A DNA stretch of 64,000 nucleotides, from positions 372,001-436,000 of the forward strand of contig NZ_CP039734.2 in assembly GCF_011769985.2 (NCBI RefSeq). The letters are read 5' to 3'. The notes under the pieces were generated by a model. That model had not been told where the DNA came from. It ran no database searches and saw only the letters and a program-made list of their open reading frames with translations. The first letter of the stretch is position 1, and each line of letters opens with the position of its first letter. The stretch is from Sulfurospirillum diekertiae (GTDB lineage Bacteria; Campylobacterota; Campylobacteria; Campylobacterales; Sulfurospirillaceae). A program made the position numbers and the translations under genes. This document shows, one piece after another, positions 53,321-61,002 of the stretch.

Positions 53321-54984
53321 CGATCTAACTCCCCTGCAATGATATTAAGACTTCCTAAGGTTAAAACGGCATCTGCAATCATAGATCCTTCGATAATGCG
53401 AGGATACGCAGCCATCGCGTAAAAACAAGGAGGTCTGACTTTGACTTTATAAGGTGTGCCACTGCCATCACTGACAATAAAAAAGCCAAGCTCTCCGTTT
53501 GCTCCTTCTATCGCTCGATAATACTCGGAAGCAGGTACTTTAACACCTTCATAAATGAGCTTAAACTGGTTCATTAAGCCTTCAATGTTGGTGTAAACCT
53601 CTTTTTTAGGCGGTAAAGAGATCGCATGGTCTTGCACGCAAATAGCACCCTCTGGCAATCTTTGCATCGCTTGATGAATGATGCGTGTACTCTGTTTGAT
53701 CTCTTCAAAACGTACCATCATGCGGTCATACACATCTCCAACACTACCCAGTGCGATGTCAAAATCAAACGTCTCATAATGATAATAAGGAGCTGTGACA
53801 CGAAGATCGTAAGCAACACCACTGGCTCTAAGATTGGGCCCGCTAAGTCCTCGATTGATGGCATCCTCTTTACTGATAATGCCTACATTTTGTGTGCGAT
53901 CATGAAAAATACGGTTGTGTTCAATAAGTTTTAGCGTTTCACCCACACCTTGTTCGATCTCTTTAAGGCAGACGTTTAAGTCATTTTCAAAACCGTCATA
54001 CAAGTCATGACTCATTCCTCCAATGCGCATATAAGAGTTCGTAAGGCGCGCTCCTGTCAGTTTTGAGAGAAGATCATACACTTTTTCACGGGGATTATAG
54101 AGGTACCAGTAATTGGTAAGTGCTCCCATATCGACTAAGATAGCCGCCAAACAGACCAAATGGTCGATGATGCGAGAAAGCTCTCCAATGATAACGCGAA
54201 TAAATTTAGCACGCTCTGGTAAATCTACCCCTAAAATGCCCTCAACCGCGTGTGCATAAGCGATGTTGTTCAAAATGGCGGAACAGTAATTGAGCCTATC
54301 GGTATAGGGAATGATTTGGTTGTAGGTATGGTTTTCGCATGATTTCTCAAAGCCTCGATGCAAGTAACCGATCTCACTCACCGCACAGGTGATGTTTTCG
54401 CCATCCAGTGCCACAAAGGTACGAATGGTTCCATGACTCGCAGGGTGCGCAGGACCTAGGTTCAGAAACATCAACTCATCTTGTGGAGTGAAGCCTTTGG
54501 TTTTCAAACAAGGGGTCATTTCATCCATAAGATCATCGCTTTGATGACAGAGTTGCCCTTGTGTAATAGGATAGTCTTTACGTAATGGATGTCCCTTAAA
54601 TTCTTTGTGATTTAAAATGCGTTTGAGATTCGGATGGTTTTTAAAATGAATGCCGTATTGATCCCAAATCTCTCGCTCTGCCCAGTTGGCACTTTTAAAT
54701 AAAGAGGTAATACTCTGCGTGGCAAGCGAACTATCGATATACGTTTTAAGGGTAATGAGGTTGTTAAAATTTTGATCGCGCAAAATATAAACAATGGCAA
54801 AACGCTCCGATTGATTCTTTACATGTAAATAATCAATGGCGGTCATATCAACTAAAAAGGTGTATTTATCTTCCTCAAATAGCGTTTGCAATGCTTTTAA
54901 AATAAGCTCTTTATCTAAGACAAATGCGCCATGTCTATCTATTGTATAAGCGTCCGCAAACGTTTCTTTAAAAGTTTTAGGCAT
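53317..54984 (-). CDS. nuoCD: NADH-quinone oxidoreductase subunits C and D, fused
   Basis: About 555 residues joining NuoC (about 1-150, with 'ERFAIVYILRD' and 'REIWDQYGIHFKNHPNLKRI') to NuoD (about 170-555, with 'LNLGPAHPASHGTIR' and 'EIGYLHRGFEKSCE'); the NuoD C-terminal 'DAVLTLGSLNIIAGELDR' is intact. NuoD forms the quinone pocket with NuoB and NuoH. ATG at 54984 is chosen because AAAGGAG lies just upstream and it overlaps the nuoB stop (ATGCCTAA); 55014 would overlap far more. The fusion also occurs in enterobacteria. Confidence 0.94.
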   Translation of the reverse strand: MPKTFKETFADAYTIDRHGAFVLDKELILKALQTLFEEDKYTFLVDMTAIDYLHVKNQSERFAIVYILRDQNFNNLITLKTYIDSSLATQSITSLFKSANWAEREIWDQYGIHFKNHPNLKRILNHKEFKGHPLRKDYPITQGQLCHQSDDLMDEMTPCLKTKGFTPQDELMFLNLGPAHPASHGTIRTFVALDGENITCAVSEIGYLHRGFEKSCENHTYNQIIPYTDRLNYCSAILNNIAYAHAVEGILGVDLPERAKFIRVIIGELSRIIDHLVCLAAILVDMGALTNYWYLYNPREKVYDLLSKLTGARLTNSYMRIGGMSHDLYDGFENDLNVCLKEIEQGVGETLKLIEHNRIFHDRTQNVGIISKEDAINRGLSGPNLRASGVAYDLRVTAPYYHYETFDFDIALGSVGDVYDRMMVRFEEIKQSTRIIHQAMQRLPEGAICVQDHAISLPPKKEVYTNIEGLMNQFKLIYEGVKVPASEYYRAIEGANGELGFFIVSDGSGTPYKVKVRPPCFYAMAAYPRIIEGSMIADAVLTLGSLNIIAGELDR

Positions 54985-55495
54985 CCAGTGCTCCTTTAAA
55001 GACGCGTTTGGCACGATCTTCTAAAAGACTTTGTGAGGCTTGTATTTTTTGAATTTCCAAGAGAGCATCTAAAAACGCCTCTGGTCGAGGAGGGCAGCCT
55101 GCGACATAGACATCCACAGGAATGATGCTATCAATACCTTGAAGAGTGGTATAGTTGTCATAAAAGCCTCCACTGCACGCACAAGCTCCCGCACTGATAA
55201 CCCATTTAGGTTCGCTCATTTGGTCGTAAATCTTTTTTAGAATAGGTGCTTGTTTGTAGCTAATTGTTCCCGCAATAATAAGCAGGTCAGCTTGACGAGG
55301 GGAAAACCGTACCACTTCTGCCCCAAAACGTGAAATGTCATATTTGCTACTGGCAACACTCATAAATTCAATGGCACAACACGCCGTTCCAAAAATGTAA
55401 GGCCACATAGAGGATTCTCGCGCCCAAGAAATAGCACTATCAAGTTTGGTGGTAATGAGGCTTTCGCCAAAAATTGCTTCTGCGCCTACTGCCAT
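54977..55495 (-). CDS. nuoB: NADH-quinone oxidoreductase subunit B
   Basis: A 172-residue subunit holding cluster N2. Ligands are the adjacent Cys pair in 'FGTACCAIEFMSV' (near 38), Cys in 'GACACSGGFYDNY' (near 103) and Cys in 'YVAGCPPRPEAFLD' (near 133). Overlaps nuoA by 10 bases. Confidence 0.96.
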   Translation of the reverse strand: MAVGAEAIFGESLITTKLDSAISWARESSMWPYIFGTACCAIEFMSVASSKYDISRFGAEVVRFSPRQADLLIIAGTISYKQAPILKKIYDQMSEPKWVISAGACACSGGFYDNYTTLQGIDSIIPVDVYVAGCPPRPEAFLDALLEIQKIQASQSLLEDRAKRVFKGALDA

Positions 55496-55848
55496 GAGAG
55501 TGCCTTTATACGATAAATGTAAATAAGTCCAAACAGAAGAAGCCCTATAAAGGTAAACATCTCAAAAAGTCCGAAAAGACTGAGTTCTCGAACATTGACG
55601 GCCCACGGAAACATAAAGATAATTTCGACATCAAAGAGAACAAACAAAATAGCGACTAAATAAAATTTGGCGCTAAAGCGACTTTCACTGGAACCAATCG
55701 GTGAACTGATGCCGCTTTCATACAGACTATTTTTGGCTTTATCGCCTGTGTTGAAGGGACCCAATTTTTGACTGAGTAAAAAAAGTGTGGGAAGAAGAAT
55801 GACCAGTAGAGCGACGAGTGAAGAAGCTAAAATAAGTTCTAATGACAT
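55486..55848 (-). CDS. nuoA: NADH-quinone oxidoreductase subunit A
   Basis: A 120-residue three-helix subunit; 'KLGPFNTGDKAKNSLYESGI' near residue 28 includes the conserved ESG motif and 'FLVAILFVLFDVEIIFMFPW'-type helix 2 (here YLVAILFVLFDVEIIF). First gene of nuoA-B-CD-E-F; its promoter must lie in 55849-56037, shared with the divergent peptidase gene. Confidence 0.95.
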   Translation of the reverse strand: MSLELILASSLVALLVILLPTLFLLSQKLGPFNTGDKAKNSLYESGISSPIGSSESRFSAKFYLVAILFVLFDVEIIFMFPWAVNVRELSLFGLFEMFTFIGLLLFGLIYIYRIKALSWQ

Positions 55849-56037
55849 AGGCGCATCTTTTGTTGAAGTTAGATAATTTCATGATAGCCAAAGATTTTTA
55901 AAACTTACGTAAAAAAAGAAAATCAATTTATATTTGTCAAAAGAGGAGCTCTTAAGTCATTTTTTTATAGAATAGCCTCCAAAAATTGTATTAGGCTAAT
56001 ACTCGTTTGTGGTCACAGTCTATTTGAGAGGGGATGT
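55849..56037. promoter_or_regulatory. Divergent promoter region nuoA / csd6-like gene
   Basis: 189 AT-rich bases. A perfect TTGACA on the minus strand (55935-55940) points toward nuoA, without a convincing -10 at 17 bases; TATAGAAT at 55966-55973 points toward the peptidase. No reading frame is supported. Confidence 0.4.
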
Positions 56038-57150
56038 ATGCGCTATCTGGTCTTTTTATCTCTTTTTGCACTTGCTTTATATGCAGCAACGGCTGAAGAT
56101 ATTTATAAAATTTACAAAACGAAAGGCATTAACGCTGTTGAGGATTTTCTTAAAAAAGAGTTTGAATCCAAAGAGGTTAAAGAAGTACCGGTAAAAGAGG
56201 CTAAGAAAGAGCTTGTTAAAGATAAAGAGGTTATTAAAGAACCAACGGTTAAATTGGGACAAAGACTTTTTGTCAAACCTAAAACACCGACTGAAAAAGA
56301 GTCAGTTTCTCGTGACTATTGGTTACGACATCTTAAAAATATGGATGTAAGTTACGGCTATTATGAAGATGTTGAATCGCTCATTGTATGTGAAAAAGAG
56401 AAAAAACGTTGTGAGATTTTCCATATCGAAGAGGACGGTTTAAAACTTGTTCGTGGCCATGATGATGTTATTATGGGTAAAAGTGGCGATAAAGTGAAAC
56501 GAGGTGATCTTAAGACACCAGTGGGTGTGTATGAAATCACGAAACGCTTTAAACCAACCAATCAATTTTACGGACCACTGGCATTTGCACTTTCATACCC
56601 AAATCTTTTTGATGTCTTAAGAAATAAAAGTGGCGATGGTATTTGGATACATGGTATGCCAATCGATGGTAAAGATAGAGATGATTTAAGTAAAGGGTGT
56701 GTGGTAATGGAAAATAACGCCATTTTAAACCTTGACACTGAAATTAATGCACAAAGTGCCGTTGTTATTATTGGAGAATCTAAAGTTCCTAAAATGACAC
56801 GTGAACAAATCGCAACGATTTTAAGTGAAGTCTACAAATGGCAACGTGCTTGGAAAGTCAATGATATTAATGCGTATTTAAATTTTTACTCCAATGATTT
56901 TAAAAAATCAGATGGATCAGGCAAGGTACAATTTTCAAATATGAAAAAACAGATTTTTTCACGTAAAGAGAACAAAATGATTCTTTTTGAAAATATGAGT
57001 GTTGTACCTTATCCAACCATTGATGATCGAAAACTTTATAAAATTTCATTTTTACAAACCTATAAAAGCCCTTCATTTGCCTCTAAAGGTGATAAAGAGC
57101 TTTACATAGAACTTGTTGGTGATAAAATGCAGGTTCTGGCTGAAAAATAA
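56038..57150 (+). CDS. L,D-transpeptidase/carboxypeptidase family protein, Csd6/Pgp2-like
   Basis: A 370-residue periplasmic peptidoglycan enzyme. Signal peptide at 1-18 (MRYLVFLSLFALALYAAT), then a charged helical linker, a YkuD domain (about 120-260) with catalytic 'IWIHGMPIDG' and 'LSKGCVVM', and a C-terminal NTF2-like domain (about 265-370) around 'VYKWQRAWKVNDINAYLNFY'. This three-part layout is that of H. pylori Csd6 and C. jejuni Pgp2, L,D-carboxypeptidases that trim stem peptides and shape helical cells. A helical Sulfurospirillum-like cell fits. alr, also for peptidoglycan, lies two genes downstream. Confidence 0.87.
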   Translation: MRYLVFLSLFALALYAATAEDIYKIYKTKGINAVEDFLKKEFESKEVKEVPVKEAKKELVKDKEVIKEPTVKLGQRLFVKPKTPTEKESVSRDYWLRHLKNMDVSYGYYEDVESLIVCEKEKKRCEIFHIEEDGLKLVRGHDDVIMGKSGDKVKRGDLKTPVGVYEITKRFKPTNQFYGPLAFALSYPNLFDVLRNKSGDGIWIHGMPIDGKDRDDLSKGCVVMENNAILNLDTEINAQSAVVIIGESKVPKMTREQIATILSEVYKWQRAWKVNDINAYLNFYSNDFKKSDGSGKVQFSNMKKQIFSRKENKMILFENMSVVPYPTIDDRKLYKISFLQTYKSPSFASKGDKELYIELVGDKMQVLAEK

Positions 57151-57159
57151 GGATAGAAC

Positions 57160-57396
57160 ATGAATGAAAATGAAATAGATATTACTAAAGAGCTTGCTAA
57201 ACTTATCGAGGCAAGGGATGCCTTTATGACGTATATCGATGCGAATGTTCCTAAAGACAGTAAAGGAATTGCCTTTGATTTTTCCAACCATCCAACCTTG
57301 GATGCACAAGCCGTGTATGAGCATTTTTATAAACTGGATTATCAAGCTCGCAAAATCCGTGGGTTTGTCATCCGTAATTTTGAGGTGAAAGCGTAA
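57160..57396 (+). CDS. Small conserved protein, function unknown
   Basis: A 78-residue acidic, mostly helical protein (MNENEIDITKELAKLIEARD...) without Cys, membrane helix or recognisable motif. It lies nine bases after the csd6-like gene and five before alr, with GGATAG ahead of its ATG, so it is almost surely translated as part of this peptidoglycan operon. I do not recognise the family. Confidence 0.75.
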   Translation: MNENEIDITKELAKLIEARDAFMTYIDANVPKDSKGIAFDFSNHPTLDAQAVYEHFYKLDYQARKIRGFVIRNFEVKA

Positions 57397-57401
57397 CTAA
57401 A

Positions 57402-58430
57402 ATGGCATTTATTACAATTAACAAAGCGCACTTTTTTCATAATCTTGATATTTTGTGTGCTAAGGCTGGGGGCAAAGCAAAGCTCATGGCGGTTTTAAAA
57501 GATAACGCCTATGGGCATGATTTACGACTTATGGCTGAACTGGCTTCTGAGTATGGTCTTATTCGCGCTGCCGTAAAAAATATTGAAGAGGCAGAGTCTA
57601 TTGCTGATCTTTTTGAAGAAGTTTTGGTATTAGTTGATCATCCTACCTCTCGTAAACTCTCTTCTTTTATTTCACTTGCAGCACACTCTTTGGAAGCACT
57701 TCAAGCTCTTCCTACGGGAACTTCGATTCATTTAAGCCTTGATACAGGCATGCACCGTAATGGTATTAAAGAAGAGCAAATTGAAGAGGCATTAGCGCTT
57801 ATTCATGCCAAAAAATTGCAACTAAAAGGTGTTTTTACGCATTTTAGAGGTGCAGATGAACTCAGTAGTGAATTTTTCTGGCAGAGAGCTAATTTTGAGC
57901 GAGGTAAAAAACGCATTAAAGCCTTAGAGGCTCACTATGGTTTGCCTCATGTTGCTTTTCATTGCTGTAACTCTGCAGGACTACTTCGTACGCACTCTTT
58001 GGGCGATGATGACTATGCGCGCCCAGGTATTGCCATGTATGGCTATACAACGCTCAATCCTTTCATTGCAACCTATAATCTAAAACCGGTTCTCTCTCTT
58101 TGGGCTGAAAAACTCAGTACCCGCGTGCTTAAAAAAGGTGAGCGTGTTGGCTATGGTAGTGTTTATGAAGCACATGAAGATGAAATTATTTCAACGTATG
58201 ATATTGGCTATGGCGATGGTTTTTTCCGTTTCGATGGTTTTAAGCCTGTAAAAATGGCGGATGGAAGTTTTACAAAAGGTCGCATGTCTATGGATAGTTT
58301 TTGTTTAGGCGGTGACGCCCAAAACGTCTGCATGTTTGATGATGCAAATCCTTTGGCAGAACAGTTCAATACGATTAGCTATGAGATTATAACAAAGCTC
58401 TATCCTGCATTAAAGCATGTCATTATTTAA
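57402..58430 (+). CDS. alr: Alanine racemase
   Basis: A 342-residue PLP enzyme making D-alanine for peptidoglycan. The PLP lysine is in 'MAVLKDNAYGHD' (near 33); 'LDTGMHRNGI' (near 113) and 'YARPGIAMYGY' (near 208) are conserved; the catalytic Tyr of the C-terminal domain is in 'GERVGYGSVYEA' (near 250). Slightly short for the family (about 360). The start ATG lies within ACTAAAATG five bases after the previous gene, with GAGGTGAAAG as ribosome site. The 3' end overlaps the convergent gene by four bases. Confidence 0.93.
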   Translation: MAFITINKAHFFHNLDILCAKAGGKAKLMAVLKDNAYGHDLRLMAELASEYGLIRAAVKNIEEAESIADLFEEVLVLVDHPTSRKLSSFISLAAHSLEALQALPTGTSIHLSLDTGMHRNGIKEEQIEEALALIHAKKLQLKGVFTHFRGADELSSEFFWQRANFERGKKRIKALEAHYGLPHVAFHCCNSAGLLRTHSLGDDDYARPGIAMYGYTTLNPFIATYNLKPVLSLWAEKLSTRVLKKGERVGYGSVYEAHEDEIISTYDIGYGDGFFRFDGFKPVKMADGSFTKGRMSMDSFCLGGDAQNVCMFDDANPLAEQFNTISYEIITKLYPALKHVII

Positions 58431-59680
58431 AGATCAGGTGTCATTTGAAGTTTGACTTCGATGGCATTTCCTTCTTTGAGAGAGGCTGCTACAAGTGCCC
58501 CTTCTACTCTTGCCTTAAAGCTACCCATGGTATCTTTAGGCGCAAGTGATGTAATGCCATAACTGCAACTTATTTTCCCAACACGTGCAAACTTTGTCTC
58601 TTCAAAAATGGCTTGAAGTTTTTGGGCTACTTTTTGACCGGCTCGAAAATCAACATCGGGTAGCAACAGCGCAAATTGATCGTTTGTCCATTTTCCCAAA
58701 ATATCGACTTCACGCGTATTTGTTTTGACCAGTTGAATAAAATCTTTTTTGAATGCGGTAATGACCTCGGCAGGGAAAATTTTAGTGAGATTTTTAAGCA
58801 TTGTAATATCGATTAAAACCAGTGTCAATTCGGTATGGTAACGTTTGTGACGTTTAAACTCATGTTCAATATATTCTTGTACTTTTGTAAAATTAATAAT
58901 ATTTAATACTTTGTCAAAATGACTAATTGTATCACTTGAATATTGGGTATTGATACTTTGTAAGAGCTCTTTTTTGGCCGCTAAAGAGAGTGCGAAGGTG
59001 AGCATTTGCACATATTTTTGAATCATTGGGATAGCGTGTTCAATAAAATGAGCATCATGAGAGGCGAGCATCAAATTACCCAAAGGAAATTCACTGCGAT
59101 CTTCTTTAAGCATAAAATTAAAGAGTGTAAACGGTTTCGTATCAACTTTCACAGGGTCCTGTGAAAAAGCCCGTTTTTCTATAAAGCATCTAATGGCAAC
59201 CTCTTCAACGGCACTTCTTGAAGCATTCGTACGAAATGGAAGAATCTCTTTTGAACGAAACGTTGCTTTAATAAACTCATTTTCGTTGTAAAGCGTTAGT
59301 GACTCTTTGTTGTAAATAAAAAGCAGGCTTGATTCAAGGTGTAAAATCTCTTGTAGAATTTCAAGCGATTTGATCACATTTATTTTGGTAGAAAGTGAAG
59401 AAAAAAGAATATCAGCGACACGTTGGAGTTCACCAAATTCATTGATAGCCTCTTTTGGGGTTTTTTGAAAAGTATTTGGTTTAAAAAAGAGAGGTGTGAG
59501 GCTTACAATGAACAAAAGTCCTGCGGTAAGAAGCTTAACAGAAACAAGGCTATGGGGCGTCGTAAGAAGCAGTTCATCGCTCAATGCTAAGTTGTACAAT
59601 GAGGCATTGGCATAGGCATCAAGAATCCAGTAGAGTATTGTAATCGTAAAAGCTAAGAAGATAAAGTGTTTTTTTTGCAT
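58427..59680 (-). CDS. Membrane protein with GAF-like region and degenerate GGDEF domain
   Basis: A 417-residue protein with two membrane helices (about 5-25 and 48-65), a central domain of about 150 residues with GAF-like pattern, and a C-terminal GGDEF-fold domain (about 270-415) starting 'FKRHKRYHTELTLVLIDITM'. The active-site loop reads 'WTNDQFALLLPDV' instead of GGDEF, so cyclase activity is unlikely; it may bind GTP or c-di-GMP or act by contact. It is the first-read neighbour of rsmG's operon only by direction, with four bases to the next gene upstream. Confidence 0.8.
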   Translation of the reverse strand: MQKKHFIFLAFTITILYWILDAYANASLYNLALSDELLLTTPHSLVSVKLLTAGLLFIVSLTPLFFKPNTFQKTPKEAINEFGELQRVADILFSSLSTKINVIKSLEILQEILHLESSLLFIYNKESLTLYNENEFIKATFRSKEILPFRTNASRSAVEEVAIRCFIEKRAFSQDPVKVDTKPFTLFNFMLKEDRSEFPLGNLMLASHDAHFIEHAIPMIQKYVQMLTFALSLAAKKELLQSINTQYSSDTISHFDKVLNIINFTKVQEYIEHEFKRHKRYHTELTLVLIDITMLKNLTKIFPAEVITAFKKDFIQLVKTNTREVDILGKWTNDQFALLLPDVDFRAGQKVAQKLQAIFEETKFARVGKISCSYGITSLAPKDTMGSFKARVEGALVAASLKEGNAIEVKLQMTPDL

Positions 59681-59684
59681 TTAA

Positions 59685-60068
59685 TTAACTCAATGAAGAC
59701 GTAATAGCCGATTCGAAAAGAATTCCATCAATCGTATGAGATGCCGCAAATTCAATATCATTGTCATCGTTACTGAGCAGGAGCACTTTGCCTTCAAAGA
59801 GGTAGTCATCTGCAACTTTTTGTGCATGAAGTGCCAATGTTTTATCGACAACAAAGTAGGAAGCACCTAAAGCATTGGCTAAAACAAGCTCTTTAATCTG
59901 CTTTACATGTAAAGCAAACGAGAGCTTTTGTGTAGAGCAATACGCAATTAATGTAGGATCAAAATTGAACAGTATGGTTGCATTGGAGGGTGTTTTAGCA
60001 ATCTGTTCCACCGAGTCAACACGATAAAAAGGCGCACTCGAGATAAGTTCATGTCCAATCAGTAACAT
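59685..60068 (-). CDS. Conserved protein of unknown function
   Basis: About 127 residues, starting at ATG 60068 (MLLIGHELISSAPFYRVDSV), which overlaps the stop of the upstream gene as TAATG; the longer frame to 60086 has no ribosome site. Alternating hydrophobic strands and helices with no Cys motif or membrane helix. A repeat copy at 59902-59913, extended to GCTTTACATGTAAAGC, encodes ALHVK in its middle. I do not recognise the family. It lies in an rsmG-led operon. Confidence 0.7.
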   Translation of the reverse strand: MLLIGHELISSAPFYRVDSVEQIAKTPSNATILFNFDPTLIAYCSTQKLSFALHVKQIKELVLANALGASYFVVDKTLALHAQKVADDYLFEGKVLLLSNDDNDIEFAASHTIDGILFESAITSSLS

Positions 60069-60298
60069 TAGGGTAACCTCGCACACTCTTTTGAGCAGTA
60101 GAAAAGGCCATCTTTAATGATTGCCTCTTTGTGGCTAATAAAAGTTGAACACGCTTGGCACTCGACCATCGTTTCTCCCTCTAAAACTTTTTTAGAAGAT
60201 TTTTTTTGAATATCTTCTTTACGGCTATTTTTAAAGAAAAAGAGATAAATTAAAAAAATAACAGCAATAAACAGAGCAATTTTAAGCAACATCAACAT
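60068..60298 (-). CDS. PP0621-like small membrane protein with zinc-ribbon motif
   Basis: A 76-residue protein with one N-terminal helix (about 5-22) and a C-terminal four-Cys site, 'VECQACSTF' and 'YCSKECARLP', typical of a zinc ribbon facing the cytoplasm. This layout matches the PP0621 family. It overlaps rsmG by 17 bases and the next gene by one base. Confidence 0.75.
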   Translation of the reverse strand: MLMLLKIALFIAVIFLIYLFFFKNSRKEDIQKKSSKKVLEGETMVECQACSTFISHKEAIIKDGLFYCSKECARLP

Positions 60299-60857
60299 CC
60301 TTCATCACTAAGTAGTGGCGTTTGTCACGTTGGTAAACCTGACAATTTCGTAGCCCTTTGATTTCCTCTTCAACCAATTCCCCTTTGTAAAAAAGCAATG
60401 TGGTATCTGGAGTAATAAAATTTTTACACAACTTGATCAACATTTTAGTATTCGTCACAGCGCGAGAGCTGATGAGATCGACGTTAAAAGGAACAACCTT
60501 TTCAACTCTGTTGGTAGATATATCGACATTTTTGAGTTCAAGCGTTGTTTTGGCTAAATGCAAAAAGGCACTTTTTTTCGCGATAGGCTCAAAAAGTGTA
60601 AAATGCACCTGTGGCAGCGCAAGGGCAAGTAATAATCCTGGAAAACCAGCCCCTGTCCCAATATCAATCGCATGCTTCAACTCGTTTACATGTAAAAATT
60701 GTAATGGATAAATACTATCGTCAATATTTTTAAGAACAGCTTCTTTTGTTTTTGCCCCCGATATATTATGTGTTAGGTTGTATTTTAAAAGAAGTTCAAT
60801 GAGTATTTCAACGTTGCTCCAAAAAGATTGAGGAAGATCATAATGGGTATTCATCAT
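60282..60857 (-). CDS. rsmG: 16S rRNA (guanine-N7) methyltransferase RsmG
   Basis: A 191-residue SAM-dependent enzyme that methylates G527 of 16S rRNA. The SAM site 'AIDIGTGAGFPGLLLALALP' is near residue 65, 'LISSRAVTN' near residue 130 is the conserved GidB motif, and 'KSAFL' in between is also conserved. Loss of RsmG gives low-level streptomycin resistance in other bacteria. A repeat copy at 60685-60696 encodes FLHVN just before the SAM motif. First gene of the minus-strand operon. Confidence 0.93.
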   Translation of the reverse strand: MMNTHYDLPQSFWSNVEILIELLLKYNLTHNISGAKTKEAVLKNIDDSIYPLQFLHVNELKHAIDIGTGAGFPGLLLALALPQVHFTLFEPIAKKSAFLHLAKTTLELKNVDISTNRVEKVVPFNVDLISSRAVTNTKMLIKLCKNFITPDTTLLFYKGELVEEEIKGLRNCQVYQRDKRHYLVMKDVDVA

Positions 60858-60913
60858 AATAAAGTAACCTTTTTGTCATGACTTTGGTCAAGGTGAACGT
60901 TATAGTTTCTTAA

Positions 60914-60919
60914 TATAAT
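60914..60919 (+). promoter_or_regulatory. -10 box of the NIT-domain chemoreceptor gene
   Basis: TATAAT in CTTAATATAATACTG, 84 bases before the ATG at 61003. No clear -35. Confidence 0.45.
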
Positions 60920-61002
60920 ACTGTATATGTCATTAAGAGCCTATTAATAAAGAAAAATAGATACACTTTTAAATGGTAAATACAACCGAAGAAGGGGGCA
61001 TT

